Shown here: piece by piece, positions 20,170 to 30,076 of the stretch | How the letters are laid out: the number at the start of each line of letters is the position of its first letter | Numbering within the stretch: position 1 is the stretch's first letter | Source: Bifidobacterium sp. ESL0704 | GTDB lineage: Bacteria > Actinomycetota > Actinomycetes > Actinomycetales > Bifidobacteriaceae | Reading direction: 5' to 3' | DNA length: 64,000 nucleotides | Assembly: GCF_029392075.1 (NCBI RefSeq) | Contig: NZ_CP113929.1 | Location: 1,302,001-1,366,000 of the forward strand | The notes under the pieces: generated by a model | What the model was told of the DNA's origin: nothing | The model's input: only the letters and a program-made list of their open reading frames with translations | The model's database searches: none | Made by a program: the position numbers and the translations under genes

Positions 20170-21209
20170 GCGAACCGACAGTACTGGGTATCGAATCGAC
20201 CTGCGACGAGACCGCGGCGGCCATCGTGCGCGGACGCACCCTTGTTTCCAACGTGGTCGCCTCCTCCATGGAGGAACACGCGCGTTACGGCGGGGTCATC
20301 CCCGAAATCGCCTCACGCGCCCACGCCGAAGCGTTCGTGCCCGTGGTCAGCAAAGCGCTGGCCGACGCCGACATGGACCTTTCCGACATCGACGCCATTG
20401 CGGTGTCGGCCGGTCCGGGCCTTGCCGGCTGCCTGGCCGTCGGGGTGTCCGGAGCGAAGGCGCTTGCATGGTCGGCGAACAAGCCGATCTACGGCATCAA
20501 TCACGTCATCGGTCATATCGCCGTCACCCAACTGCAATTCGGGCCATTCCCGAAAGACACCCTGGCGCTTATCGTTTCGGGCGGCCATACGTCGCTGTTG
20601 CACGTCGGAGACGTCGCCCGCCACGTGGACGTCGTCGGCACGACGCTTGATGACGCCGCAGGGGAGTGCTTCGACAAGGTCGCCCGCCTGCTGGGCTTCC
20701 CCTACCCGGGAGGCCCCCATATCGACAGGCATGGCCAGCTTGGCGATCCCCACGCCATCAAGGTGCCGCAGGGCCTCACCAAGGGCAAGGCAGGCAAAGA
20801 GCATCCCTACGATTTCAGCTTCTCGGGCGTGAAGACCGCCGTGGCCCGTTGGGTTGAGGCACAACAGGCCGCAGGCAACCCGATTCCGGTCGATGACGTC
20901 TGCGCCTCGCTGGCCGACTCGGTCGCCACGGTGCTGGCCAATAAGGCCATGCACGGATGCGAGGAATACGGTTCCAAGACGTTGATCGTCGGCGGCGGTT
21001 TCTCCGCCAATTCCCAACTGAGGGCCAAACTGCTTGAAGTCGGCGAGCAGCAAGGTGTCGAGGTGCGCATCCCGCAGATCAAGCTGTGCACCGACAACGG
21101 CGCGATGGTCGCCATGCTCGGAGTCAACCTGGTCGAGGCCGGCATACGTCCTTCTGCTCCCGATTTCCCGATTGATTCGGCCATGCCGATGAACGTCATC
21201 AGCGTCTGA
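20166..21209 (+). CDS. tsaD: tRNA N6-adenosine threonylcarbamoyltransferase TsaD
   Basis: A 347-residue Kae1/TsaD-family protein, the catalytic subunit that moves the threonylcarbamoyl group onto A37 of tRNA. The metal-binding H-x-x-x-H lies in INHVIGHIA (His113, His117). Other signatures are GIESTCDET at the start, SGGHT, GTTLDDAAGECFDKVARLLG and the nucleotide-binding GGGFSAN. Length is normal. The ATGA overlap with rimI implies translational coupling. TsaB, TsaD and TsaE are all here; TsaC is not in the window. Confidence 0.97.
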   Translation: MSEPTVLGIESTCDETAAAIVRGRTLVSNVVASSMEEHARYGGVIPEIASRAHAEAFVPVVSKALADADMDLSDIDAIAVSAGPGLAGCLAVGVSGAKALAWSANKPIYGINHVIGHIAVTQLQFGPFPKDTLALIVSGGHTSLLHVGDVARHVDVVGTTLDDAAGECFDKVARLLGFPYPGGPHIDRHGQLGDPHAIKVPQGLTKGKAGKEHPYDFSFSGVKTAVARWVEAQQAAGNPIPVDDVCASLADSVATVLANKAMHGCEEYGSKTLIVGGGFSANSQLRAKLLEVGEQQGVEVRIPQIKLCTDNGAMVAMLGVNLVEAGIRPSAPDFPIDSAMPMNVISV

Positions 21210-21330
21210 GCCGCTTCCTTGAACCGCGACACCCCGCAAAAATCAGGCGACACGCCATTGGAGTTGCGAGCTGACGATTCTTGTATATTATATATTTCTT
21301 GTGCGGTGCTTGAGGCTTCGCACGGGACAT

Positions 21331-21403
21331 TCCCGCATAGCTCAGTTGGCAGAGCGTCTGACTGTTAATCAGAATGTCGCTGGTTCAAGCCCAGCTGCGG
21401 GAG
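21331..21403 (+). tRNA. tRNA-Asn (anticodon GTT)
   Basis: A 73-nt cloverleaf. The acceptor TCCCGCA pairs with TGCGGGA, the D arm is GCTC-AGTTGGCA-GAGC, and the anticodon loop CTGTTAA gives GTT. The T arm GCTGG-TTCAAGC-CCAGC is intact. The upstream region has TTGCGA and TATTAT boxes (21264-21269, 21286-21291; 16-base spacer) and the word AGGCTTCGCA at 21313-21322, shared with tRNA-Ala. Confidence 0.97.
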
Positions 21404-21412
21404 CGGAAAGAT

Positions 21413-21443
21413 AATCCCGGGAGTTTAACTCCCGGGATTTTTC
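21413..21443 (+). terminator. Terminator of tRNA-Asn
   Basis: A 13-bp perfect stem (AATCCCGGGAGTT and its complement) around one base ends in ATTTTTC, 9 bases after the tRNA. Confidence 0.92.
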
Positions 21444-21640
21444 GTAAGTGCTAGGATTCAAGCTTTCGGATATATGACTCTGAGGCAGGGGAATTTCGGT
21501 AAAGGTATATCAGCGTCGGCGATGAACCGTCTCCACTCAGGTAATGCGAACAGCGGCGTGTCAGCCCCCGTAAAGCATCTACGCCTTTTGTTACTGTACT
21601 GCTTTGTGACCCGAGCGATAAGGCCACGTATTGGCAGTGA

Positions 21641-23638
21641 ATGAAGAAGAGGTTGATGTTGGGACGCACCGGAAACAGCCCAAAACCGACTGAAAAGAAT
21701 ACGCCCGGTGGTTCCCTCACTTCGAATTCCCTGCTGGTTTCTCAGCCTTCCCGCAACAACGCAATCGATGGTCTGAGAGCCTTGGCCATCATCGGGGTGG
21801 TGGCCTATCATGTGCGTCCGTCTCTGCTGCGTGGCGGCTTTCTCGGCGTCACGGTGTTCTTCGTCATCTCCGGTTTCCTGATAACCGGCAGCGTGGAACG
21901 ACGGATGTCCGGACCGCAGGGGTTTCATTATGCAGGCTACCTGTACAGGAAAATCAAGCGTCTGACCTTCCCGCTGCTTTCCCTGATCGCACTGGTCGTG
22001 CCGATCGCCTATCTGCTTTCGCCGGGCATGCTTCCGAAACTGCATCTCGATGCGCTGCCCAGCGCGTTGTATGCCAGCAATTGGGTCTATATCTTCCGTA
22101 AGGTTTCCTATTTCAGTGCCGCGGGACTCCCGTCACCGCTTACCCATCTGTGGTTCCTCGCACTGACCATGCAGTTCTATCTGGTCTGGGTCTCGCTGCT
22201 GTGGCTGATGCACCGTTTTGGCTTACGGTTGCGCATCAGATTCCTGGCAACTCTGCTGCTTGCCGTCGCGTCCACGGTTCTGATGACGGTGCTCTATGTT
22301 CCCGGAACCGATGTGTCTCGCGTCTATTACGGCCTTGACACACGTTTTTCGGAATTGATGGTCGGCGCATTGCTGGCGTTGATGGTCGAGCGGGCCAAAT
22401 CAAAACAAGAACTCGATTCGGAGACGTCAGGCACCGGACGTCGGCCTGCTCTGTTCAATCTCGCCTTGGCGGGAGCCGGGTTCTGCCTTCTCGCCGCCCT
22501 GATCGTCCTGTATTATGCTGCAGACGGCAATGACGCATGGCTGTACCGCGGCGGCTTCCAGGCGGTCGCCCTGATCGTCGCCCTGCTGCTCGCCGTCGTT
22601 CTGGTGCCGGGCAATCTCTGCCGTTCGCTTTTGGGGATGCGGGTGCTACGTTACATCGGCTCACGCTCCTTCTCGATCTATCTGGCCCATTATCCGCTGC
22701 TTGAATTCATGAACCCCGCCATCCGCACACAGCCGTTGCGTTGGTGGGAATGGATCGTGCAATTCATGGTGCTGTGGGCGTCCTGCGAGGCCTTCTATCA
22801 GATGGCCGAGGCGACGCGCAAATCCAGGCCTGCAGGCAAGGGGCCATTGCGCGAAATGCGCCTGATCACTAAGATCCTGGCGTTGTGCGGTGTGGTGGCC
22901 GTTGTGCTGTGTACGCTACTGCCTGTGAATTTCAATAGGGTGGCCGGCGAACGTTCGTCTGTCTTACGACGGGAATATCTTGCGGTCGAGCGAAACATGG
23001 GAATGGCGACTGCGATCAGAAGCGACCTGATGACGCTGCGCAGGTCGGCCGTGCCCAAGCCGTCGCTGAATCTGCCTGTGCGTTTGGTGCCGAAGGCCGC
23101 CAAGGTACCCAAAAACCTCGATACCAAAGGTTGGACCTACGATGCCGCCACAGGTTCATGTAGTGCGAATCCTCTGATTATCAGCGATTCCGTGGAGATG
23201 GGTGCGCACGATTATGTCCAGCAGCATATCCCGGCAAGCATTCAGGACAATATGGTCGGCCGCCACTTTTCCACAGGTGCCGACCTCTTCCGCAAGCATC
23301 AGGGGCAAGGCCAGGCCGGAAGCGTTGTCATCATGGCACTGGGGACCAACGACCGCATTGTCGACGAACAACAGGTCGAGGACCTGATAGCGGCGGTGGG
23401 CGACGAACCCATATACCTCACTACGGTCCGTATGCCCGATACCTGGCAGGATTCGAACAACCAGATTCTGCGTTCCGTGCTCGCCAGGCATCCGAATGTA
23501 GGGCTTCTTGATTGGTATTCGGTGAGCAACATGCATCCTGAATACTTCTACGACGACGGGACGCATCTGACTCCCGGGGAGAACGGCGGCCGTGAGGCCT
23601 ACGGCATCATGCTGAGGCAGGGACTGTGCGGGCAATGA
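21641..23638 (+). CDS. OatA-like acyltransferase (membrane acyltransferase 3 plus SGNH domain)
   Basis: A 665-residue two-domain protein. Residues about 40-390 form an acyltransferase-3 membrane domain of about ten spans, opening IDGLRALAIIGVVAYHV and GVTVFFVISGFLITGS. An extracellular SGNH-like domain fills the last 180 residues, with block I ISDSVEMGAHDYV, block III MALGTNDR and block V DDGTHLTPGE. OatA-type enzymes O-acetylate peptidoglycan or other wall glycans and protect against lysozyme. Block I reads SDS rather than the usual GDS, but the nucleophile Ser is kept, as are Asn and the Asp/His pair. ATG 21656 is an alternative start. Confidence 0.88.
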   Translation: MKKRLMLGRTGNSPKPTEKNTPGGSLTSNSLLVSQPSRNNAIDGLRALAIIGVVAYHVRPSLLRGGFLGVTVFFVISGFLITGSVERRMSGPQGFHYAGYLYRKIKRLTFPLLSLIALVVPIAYLLSPGMLPKLHLDALPSALYASNWVYIFRKVSYFSAAGLPSPLTHLWFLALTMQFYLVWVSLLWLMHRFGLRLRIRFLATLLLAVASTVLMTVLYVPGTDVSRVYYGLDTRFSELMVGALLALMVERAKSKQELDSETSGTGRRPALFNLALAGAGFCLLAALIVLYYAADGNDAWLYRGGFQAVALIVALLLAVVLVPGNLCRSLLGMRVLRYIGSRSFSIYLAHYPLLEFMNPAIRTQPLRWWEWIVQFMVLWASCEAFYQMAEATRKSRPAGKGPLREMRLITKILALCGVVAVVLCTLLPVNFNRVAGERSSVLRREYLAVERNMGMATAIRSDLMTLRRSAVPKPSLNLPVRLVPKAAKVPKNLDTKGWTYDAATGSCSANPLIISDSVEMGAHDYVQQHIPASIQDNMVGRHFSTGADLFRKHQGQGQAGSVVIMALGTNDRIVDEQQVEDLIAAVGDEPIYLTTVRMPDTWQDSNNQILRSVLARHPNVGLLDWYSVSNMHPEYFYDDGTHLTPGENGGREAYGIMLRQGLCGQ

Positions 23639-23842
23639 TGTCCGTTCAACCGTTGCGGCAGTGAAACGAATTGAGGCACCAGCCCGCCAGCCGGGAATAA
23701 GGAGCCGAACCTGTCAAGTGGCGCACGGCGAAACGCGGCTGCCGGCCGTGTCAAGGAACCCGTCATATTGATCGTGGCATTGAGCTGAGACGCAAATCTT
23801 CGGGAGACGAACGTCTATTGGCTCAACCCTGACCTAACGTCA

Positions 23843-24472
23843 TCAATCCTGCCTCTGCGGGCACCGGAAACAGCCCTGAAGATGGTCGTTGACCATTCCC
23901 GTCGACTGCATATAGGCATACATGGTGGTAGGCCCGACGAACTTGAATCCGGCCTTTTTCATGGCTTTGCTCATTCGCGTAGAGGCTTCCGTGACCGCCG
24001 GCACCTCCTCAAAGCTCTGAGGCCTGCGGATATACGGGCCCGACGGGGCGAAACTCCAGATGTAATCGGCGAACGGCATACCCAAGCCCAATACGACCTG
24101 TGCATTATGGACGATAGCCTCGATTTTTCGCCGGTTGCGGATGATGGCCTTGTTGGCCATCAGGCTGGAGACCTCGGGACCCATCTGCGCGACACGTTCG
24201 ATATCGAAATCATGAAAAGCCTTGTCAATGGCCCTGCGTTTATTGATAATCGTGTTCCAGGAAAGCCCGGCCTGCATGGCTTCAAGCGCTAGACGTTCGA
24301 ACAGGGCCTGCGAATCATGGCAGGGCGTGCCCCATTCCGTATCATGATAGACCAACATGTCGTGGCTCAGGTTGAGATACGACTCGGGCCAGCAGCGATA
24401 AAGGCCATCAGGCTGCGACCGAGTGATCTGGCCGTTCGGATCGTTTTCCTCCGTCTCTTGGTCAGCGTTCAT
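23843..24472 (-). CDS. tag: DNA-3-methyladenine glycosylase I
   Basis: A 209-residue protein of the TagA family, which removes 3-methyladenine from alkylated DNA. Signatures are YRCWPE near residue 27, YHDTEWGTP near 43, LFERLALEAMQAGLSW with NKRRAIDKAFHDFD, and the C-terminal GPTTMYAYMQSTGMVNDH. The early zinc-site Cys is seen, with the C-terminal H and C residues (NDHLQGCFRC). AAAGGAG lies 10 bases upstream of the ATG. It converges on the OatA-like gene; the ~200 bases between the stops show no clear terminator. Confidence 0.93.
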   Translation of the reverse strand: MNADQETEENDPNGQITRSQPDGLYRCWPESYLNLSHDMLVYHDTEWGTPCHDSQALFERLALEAMQAGLSWNTIINKRRAIDKAFHDFDIERVAQMGPEVSSLMANKAIIRNRRKIEAIVHNAQVVLGLGMPFADYIWSFAPSGPYIRRPQSFEEVPAVTEASTRMSKAMKKAGFKFVGPTTMYAYMQSTGMVNDHLQGCFRCPQRQD

Positions 24473-24691
24473 GTTCTCGACCGCTCCTTTCTGATTCCGT
24501 TATCTCTTTTATACTCCCTTTCGGAGAACTGGCAGCATGTGGATAACTTTTGCGACACGCCCGGGCGTTGTGGATAACCGGGGACATCCGACCACACTAC
24601 TTGTTTTTGACCCGCTGATCGCAAGATTCGGGGCATAGTGGAACAAGAGGTCCGGGCGAATACAGGCCAGTGTGCAATGAAAGGAGAAGCC

Positions 24692-25426
24692 ATGGCAATG
24701 ATGAGCAACAGGGAAAGGCAACGTCGTAAGCGCGAACTCGTGCGCTTCGTCAGGCAGCAACGCAGGCAACGGCTGATCGGCTTGATCTGGGGGTCGGTCA
24801 CCGTGGTAACGGTATCCGCAGTGCTGCTCATAGGATTCGGCACCTCGGGTCGGCAAGCCTTGGCCGCTACGGGCAGCATGGCCGATCAATCCGTGGACTC
24901 GCCTGCGATCGATGGTGAAACCGATGAGCCCCCATGGTCGTTCAGCCATCATCCACTGGGTGTCGTTGAGCCGATCGAATCCTCAGACCTTGCTGTCCAG
25001 AACACAAAAGGCTGTCAGGCAGACATGAGATGGCCGGTCGTGCCACATGTGGTGATACGAAAATTCAAGGCCCCCAAGCAGGCCTGGGGACCGGGCCATC
25101 GCGGTGTCGATATCGCGGCGATAGAGGATACCCCTCTGTTCGCTCCTGCAAACGGTTTCATCAGTTTCGTCGGTATCGTGGCGGGCAAATCCGTGGTAAG
25201 TATCCGCCATAAGAGCCTCACCCTGACGCTTGAACCCGCGCAGACGCTTTTGCCGATAGGGACGCCTGTGATCAAAGGCATGCCGATCGGCACCGTCAAA
25301 GGGGTTTCGGACCACTGCACGGGACTGTGCGTGCACTGGGGAGTGAGAAAAAGCAGAAAGGAATACAGGGATCCGCAACAATTGGCGACAAAGCGAAAGA
25401 TAGTCCTCAAACCTGTTGCAGCCTAA
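24692..25426 (+). CDS. M23-like (LytM domain) cell-envelope protein with altered active site
   Basis: A 244-residue protein with a highly basic N-terminus, one membrane span (about 29-50) and an extracellular M23/LytM domain (about 115-240). The zinc-binding HxxxD is present as GHRGVD (His136, Asp140), and the C-terminal motif reads CVHWGV: the zinc ligand His215 remains, but the preceding catalytic His of HxH is Cys213. Active M23 enzymes cut peptidoglycan crosslinks; this one may be weakly active or act as an amidase activator like EnvC. Start chosen at the ATG at 24692, after AAAGGAG. Confidence 0.85.
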   Translation: MAMMSNRERQRRKRELVRFVRQQRRQRLIGLIWGSVTVVTVSAVLLIGFGTSGRQALAATGSMADQSVDSPAIDGETDEPPWSFSHHPLGVVEPIESSDLAVQNTKGCQADMRWPVVPHVVIRKFKAPKQAWGPGHRGVDIAAIEDTPLFAPANGFISFVGIVAGKSVVSIRHKSLTLTLEPAQTLLPIGTPVIKGMPIGTVKGVSDHCTGLCVHWGVRKSRKEYRDPQQLATKRKIVLKPVAA

Positions 25427-25597
25427 GTCGGCCTGTAGCCCGCGCCTGGCGGAAGAGGCAAAAGCCAATGGCGACAAGCCAACACTCAGCGTGAAATAGA
25501 TACGCCTTACTTTCCTCGTCCGCCAGAGACGGCCTAAAGGCAGCCGCCACCGTACCGGCCCGAATGGTCGGAAAGGCTGCGAGCGCAATGACGCTGT

Positions 25598-27232
25598 TTA
25601 CAGTCCTGCGTCCGCCAGAGAAATGTACCCGGGTTCAATCAGCAGGTGTTTGAGGTTGCTCGCGCTGACGGTCAATGACTTTTCATGGATGGTGCCCATC
25701 TCCACGCCGTCGACGGTTGTCGCCTTGACGTAGGGGAGTTCGCTCACCTTTTTCCCATTCTCGATTGCCACCGTCGCACCGGCGATGTCCTGCGAGAGCT
25801 TTTGGATGTTCTCCATGCCGGTCATCCACTGCTTGCCGTTGACCACATCGGGCAACATGTCGACATAGGCGCCGTAGCCGGTGATGATCGGCCAGGCCAT
25901 ATCCCCGTCATCGTTCGTTCGCACCCGACTCTTGATGCCGGGAACGTCCTCTTCGCTGTCCTTCGGCTTGGGCGGGGCTACCTTGTTGAGATTGTGTTTG
26001 CCGGTCAGTGTTCCGACTATGCCGGAGACTTCAATCTCGGGATTGATGTCGGCGGCGGTACCGGTGTATTTGAGGGTGGTCAGCTCATCCACAACCGCGG
26101 ACGATACGAAATCGTTCATGGCCAGAATGCCATCGACATGAAGCGGCTGGCCTTCTTTGGACGAATCGGTGAGCCTGTCGTTGAGTTCCGTCTTTATCTC
26201 GGCTGTTTTGGAAGCCTTGAACGACACCGATTCCCAATCCTTGTCGGTAGTGGATGCGCTGAGCTTTTTCGACGGGCTGATGGCGCGGCCGTCTTTGAAG
26301 TAGGGCTGCAGCACGTGCCATATACCCGCAAAAGCCTCTTTGGCGAACGTCTGGCTCGTATTGAGAGTCGAATCGGTGTCCTCTCCCACGGGAATCATGA
26401 CCTCAAGGGATTTCGGATGCATCTTGGTCGTCTTTTCCAAAGCGAGTTTCGAGACAAGCTGCCGGGCTTGCAGAACACCGATCTGGCGTGGGGTCGATAG
26501 GCTCACGAAGACATCGGGAGTAAACCCGGCCAGCGGATTGGCGAGAATGACGGTATGCGCTCCGACTTTCCTGGCAAGTTTCAGGGTCTTCGCCAGACGC
26601 TTCCCGGCCGCGATTTCGTTCTGTTTGTCGGTTCTGTCCTTGTCATCGTTCTGCGCCTGATCCGATGCGTCGCTCGAAGCGGATGATGGTTTGGCCTTCG
26701 TGTCATCGTTGGTTTGTCGATCGGTCTTGCCAGCCGGCTTCTCCGTGTCGTATGCGGGCGCATCGGCGGGATTGGTGACATAATCGCCGTATTGCTCGTT
26801 GCCTTTGTTGGCCGAGGTCGCAGGTGCGACGATCAGCGTCGTATGGCGGTTGGAGTCATCCGATGCGGTGGCAAGCTGGTTGACCACATAGTCCTGCACG
26901 TCATCACTCTGCTTGCGGAGGTTGCCGTCCGTCTTCACTTTGATGTTCTTTGACGAAAAGCCCGCATCGGTCAGCGATTTCGTGATGGCGGGGGCGAGCT
27001 TGGCCCACTTGTTCAGCGGGGTGTGCGAGGAGATGGAAATCCCATCGGACGGGGTGAACACCATTACATTGCTCTTGGCCACCGCCGAACTCACCGATAT
27101 CTTGTCGGTGTCGATCGATGTGCTTCCTGCGTCCTTATGCCCCTCACCGCAAGCCGCCGACGTCATCGTCAGGACCACAGCAGTAGCGAAAGCCAGGAAT
27201 CGTGCCAGGGAATGCTTGCCGCGCGTCGTCAT
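25598..27232 (-). CDS. Large secreted lipoprotein, sugar-binding (type 1 periplasmic) fold likely
   Basis: A 544-residue protein with an N-terminal signal and lipobox TSAAC, Cys28, hence anchored outside the membrane. The body has features of type 1 periplasmic binding proteins: a strand VMVFTPSDG, TTLIVAPAT, THTVILANPLAGFTPD-like segments and the mid-domain DGILAMNDFVSSAVVDEL, which matches the effector region of LacI/ribose-binding-type proteins. An Asp/Lys/Ser-rich insert fills residues about 165-205. No transporter genes flank it. The ligand is unknown. AAGAAGGG precedes the ATG. Confidence 0.65.
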   Translation of the reverse strand: MTTRGKHSLARFLAFATAVVLTMTSAACGEGHKDAGSTSIDTDKISVSSAVAKSNVMVFTPSDGISISSHTPLNKWAKLAPAITKSLTDAGFSSKNIKVKTDGNLRKQSDDVQDYVVNQLATASDDSNRHTTLIVAPATSANKGNEQYGDYVTNPADAPAYDTEKPAGKTDRQTNDDTKAKPSSASSDASDQAQNDDKDRTDKQNEIAAGKRLAKTLKLARKVGAHTVILANPLAGFTPDVFVSLSTPRQIGVLQARQLVSKLALEKTTKMHPKSLEVMIPVGEDTDSTLNTSQTFAKEAFAGIWHVLQPYFKDGRAISPSKKLSASTTDKDWESVSFKASKTAEIKTELNDRLTDSSKEGQPLHVDGILAMNDFVSSAVVDELTTLKYTGTAADINPEIEVSGIVGTLTGKHNLNKVAPPKPKDSEEDVPGIKSRVRTNDDGDMAWPIITGYGAYVDMLPDVVNGKQWMTGMENIQKLSQDIAGATVAIENGKKVSELPYVKATTVDGVEMGTIHEKSLTVSASNLKHLLIEPGYISLADAGL

Positions 27233-27354
27233 GAATCACCCTTCTTTATACGCTAAATTCAATCAAGACCGATAATAGTCTTGGGCCGATATGAAGCGCC
27301 GCCGCAATTGGATACCTCTACAATATGTGCGACAGCGCCATCACAGATCCGCCC

Positions 27355-28578
27355 TTAACGTGATTGGCCCAATTCCTTTTGCAGTCCTTCGTCCAAGGCA
27401 TCCATGAAACCAGCCGTATCGAGCCAAGGCTGGTCGGGACCTACGAGCATGGCCAGGTCCTTGGTCATCTTCCCGCCTTCCACGGTGTTGATGATGACCT
27501 GTTCCAAGGTTTCGGCGAAATGGCCGACTTCGGGCGTCTCGTCAAGCTTGGCCCGCTGCTTGAGCCCTCCGGTCCATGCGTAGATCGAAGCGATGGGGTT
27601 GGTCGAGGTCTTCTCGCCTTTGAGCCAGCGACGGTAATGGCGGGTGACGGTGCCGTGCGCAGCCTCGGCTTCCACGGTCTTGCCGTCAGGGGTCATCAGC
27701 ACGGAGGTCATCAATCCCAGCGAGCCGAATCCTTGTGCCACCGAATCGGACTGCACGTCGCCGTCATAGTTCTTGCAGGCCCAGATATAGCCGCCGTGCC
27801 ATTTCATCGTGCTGGCCACCATATCGTCGATCAGACGGTGTTCGTAAGAAAGGCCCTCAGCCTCGAAACGGTCCTTGTATTCGGTTTCATAGACTGCGGC
27901 GAAAATGTCCTTGAATTCGCCGTCGTAGGCTTTGAGAATCGTGTTCTTCGTCGACAGATACACCGGATAGTGACGCATGAGCCCGTAATTGAAGCAGGCC
28001 CGCGCGAAGCCGCGGATGGAGTCGTCAAGATTGTATTGCACTTGGGCGACGCCCGCACCCGGATAGTCGTAGACCACGTGTTCGATGGGCTCGCTTCCGT
28101 CGGCGGGTGTGAAGGTGACCGTCAGGCGTCCCGGTTTGTCGACCTTGAAATCCGTGGCCTTGTACTGGTCGCCGAAAGCGTGGCGGGCCACGACGATGGG
28201 CTTCTTCCAGCCGGGGACCAATCGCGGGATGTTGGCGATGACGATGGGCTCGCGGAAGATCGTGCCGCCGAGAATGTTGCGGATGGTCCCGTTCGGCGAC
28301 TTCCACATCTTTTTCAGGTTGAATTCCTTGACACGTGCCTCGTCGGGGGTGATGGTGGCGCATTTGACGCCGACATGGTGCTTTTTGATGGCGTTGGCCG
28401 CATCGATGGTCACCTGGTCATCGGTCGCGTCGCGGTTTTCGATGCCGAGATCGTAATAGTCAAGATTGACGTCGAGATAGGGCAGGATAAGGCGGTTCTT
28501 GATATCCTTCCAGATCACCCTCGTCATCTCGTCGCCGTCAAGCTCGGCGACCGTCCCTTCGACCTTGATCTTTTTCAT
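27355..28578 (-). CDS. icd: Isocitrate dehydrogenase, NADP-dependent
   Basis: A 407-residue protein of the dimeric eukaryotic-like IDH subfamily, which converts isocitrate to 2-oxoglutarate and supplies the carbon skeleton for glutamate. Signatures are [13 protein letters not shown] at the start, [32 protein letters not shown], and [23 protein letters not shown] with the metal-binding aspartates. In bifidobacteria the TCA cycle is partial, so the role is biosynthetic. It is divergent from guaB3, with 149 bases between the starts, and AAAGGGC precedes its ATG. Confidence 0.97.
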   Translation of the reverse strand: MKKIKVEGTVAELDGDEMTRVIWKDIKNRLILPYLDVNLDYYDLGIENRDATDDQVTIDAANAIKKHHVGVKCATITPDEARVKEFNLKKMWKSPNGTIRNILGGTIFREPIVIANIPRLVPGWKKPIVVARHAFGDQYKATDFKVDKPGRLTVTFTPADGSEPIEHVVYDYPGAGVAQVQYNLDDSIRGFARACFNYGLMRHYPVYLSTKNTILKAYDGEFKDIFAAVYETEYKDRFEAEGLSYEHRLIDDMVASTMKWHGGYIWACKNYDGDVQSDSVAQGFGSLGLMTSVLMTPDGKTVEAEAAHGTVTRHYRRWLKGEKTSTNPIASIYAWTGGLKQRAKLDETPEVGHFAETLEQVIINTVEGGKMTKDLAMLVGPDQPWLDTAGFMDALDEGLQKELGQSR

Positions 28579-28727
28579 ATCTGCCCTTTCTCTGCTATCA
28601 GGAAATACGAAGCCATTATCACGCCTGAAGATGTCATCGGCGTTGCTTTGACTGACTGGCGAGACGCTCTTTGTACGTCATTGCCGATCGTCTACGCTCG
28701 TCACGTAGGGGAAGTAATCTGGAAGCC

Positions 28728-29852
28728 ATGACTCAGGAAATTGAAATCGGTTTGGGCAAAAAAGGCCGTTTGGCTTATTCCTTGGACGATATCGCCATCG
28801 TCCCCTCACGCAGGACCCGCGATCCGCAGGACGTTTCGACGGCTTGGCAGATCGATGCCTACCAGTTCGACGTGCCGGTGCTTTCGGCTCCGATGGATTC
28901 GGTGACCAGCCCTGCCACGGCGATCGCCATGGGCAAGCTCGGCGCTCTCGGAGTGCTCGACCTCGAAGGGTTGTGGACACGATACGACGACCCGCAGCCG
29001 CTGCTTGATGAGATCAGCCGGCTTGACGAGAGCAGCGCCACGGCCCGTCTGCAGGAGATCTACGCGGAGCCGATCAAGCCGGAACTGATCACCCGGCGTC
29101 TTCATGAGATACGTGACGCAGGCGTCACCGTCGCCGGCGCGCTTTCGCCCCAGCGCACGCAGGAGTTCTATTCGACCGTCGTCGACGCCGGCGTCGACCT
29201 CTTCGTCATCCGCGGCACGGCGGTTTCGGCCGAGCATGTTTCGCAGAAACACGAGCCTTTGAATCTGAAGAAGTTCATCTACGACCTTGATGTGCCGGTC
29301 ATCGTCGGGGGAGCGGCCAGCTATACCGCGGCCCTTCATCTCATGCGTACCGGTGCCGCCGGCGTGCTTGTCGGTTTCGGCGGCGGGGCCGTTTCCGCGA
29401 CACGGGCAACCATCGGCGTCCATGCGCCTATGGCCACCGCGATCGCCGATGTGGCCGAGGCCCGTCGTGATTATATGGACGAATCCGGCGGCCGCTACGT
29501 GCAGATCATCGCCGACGGCGGCATGGGCACCTCCGGCTCGTTCGTCAAGGCGCTGGCCATGGGCGCCGACGCGGTCATGCTCGGAGCGCCTTTGGCACGT
29601 GCGCAGGAAGCACCCGGCAAAGGCACGCATTGGGGTGCCGAGGCTCGCCATCCCTCCCTTCCCCGCGGGAAGCGGACAACAGTCGGTACGGTTGCGCCGT
29701 TGCAGCAGATTCTTTTCGGGCCCAGCCATAACGCCGACGGAACGGTGAACTTCATCGGCGCCCTTCGCCGGGCCATGGCTTCCACCGGCTACGTCGACCT
29801 GAAGAACTTCCAGCATTGCGACGTAACAGTCACGCTTTCGCATCTGGGCTGA
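28728..29852 (+). CDS. guaB3: GuaB3-family IMP dehydrogenase-related protein
   Basis: A 374-residue TIM-barrel protein of the actinobacterial GuaB3 family (IMPDH paralogue without CBS domains). It begins EIEIGLGKKGRLAYSLDDIAIVPSRRTRDP, contains DVPVLSAPMDSVTSPATAIAMG, and has GGAASYTAALHLMRTGAAGVLVGFGGG and IADGGMGTSGSFVKALAMGADAVMLG phosphate-binding loops. Work on Streptomyces and related proteins links GuaB3 to GMP reductase activity; here that is inference from family. The IMPDH catalytic-cysteine loop is replaced by the VGFGGGAVS segment. Start at the ATG at 28728 fits the family; a reading from 28671 adds an unrelated 19 residues. Confidence 0.92.
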   Translation: MTQEIEIGLGKKGRLAYSLDDIAIVPSRRTRDPQDVSTAWQIDAYQFDVPVLSAPMDSVTSPATAIAMGKLGALGVLDLEGLWTRYDDPQPLLDEISRLDESSATARLQEIYAEPIKPELITRRLHEIRDAGVTVAGALSPQRTQEFYSTVVDAGVDLFVIRGTAVSAEHVSQKHEPLNLKKFIYDLDVPVIVGGAASYTAALHLMRTGAAGVLVGFGGGAVSATRATIGVHAPMATAIADVAEARRDYMDESGGRYVQIIADGGMGTSGSFVKALAMGADAVMLGAPLARAQEAPGKGTHWGAEARHPSLPRGKRTTVGTVAPLQQILFGPSHNADGTVNFIGALRRAMASTGYVDLKNFQHCDVTVTLSHLG

Positions 29853-29880
29853 TACGCTGAAGCAAGCATTATTCCGTTCG

Positions 29881-29908
29881 GGCTATCTGGGTAACCAGAT
29901 AGCCTTTT
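29881..29908 (+). terminator. Terminator of guaB3
   Basis: A perfect 10-bp stem, GGCTATCTGG and CCAGATAGCC, with a GTAA tetraloop is followed by TTTTT. It lies about 30 bases after the guaB3 stop. Confidence 0.95.
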
Positions 29909-30076
29909 TCCGTTCGTTGATTAGTATTGTACGTTTATAATCATCGTATTCGATTCAAGGTTTTCCGAAACTCGATCGATAATCTTGATTTTTTGCCGAA
30001 TCGGCCCTTTTCCCTTGACAATCCCTTGAATTTCTGTTGCTCTGGATGATAGCAAGAACAGCGAAAAGGAGGCTCA

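Noticed and set aside
27364..28731. Plus-strand ORF of 455 codons
   Set aside because: Antisense to icd, whose signatures are clear.
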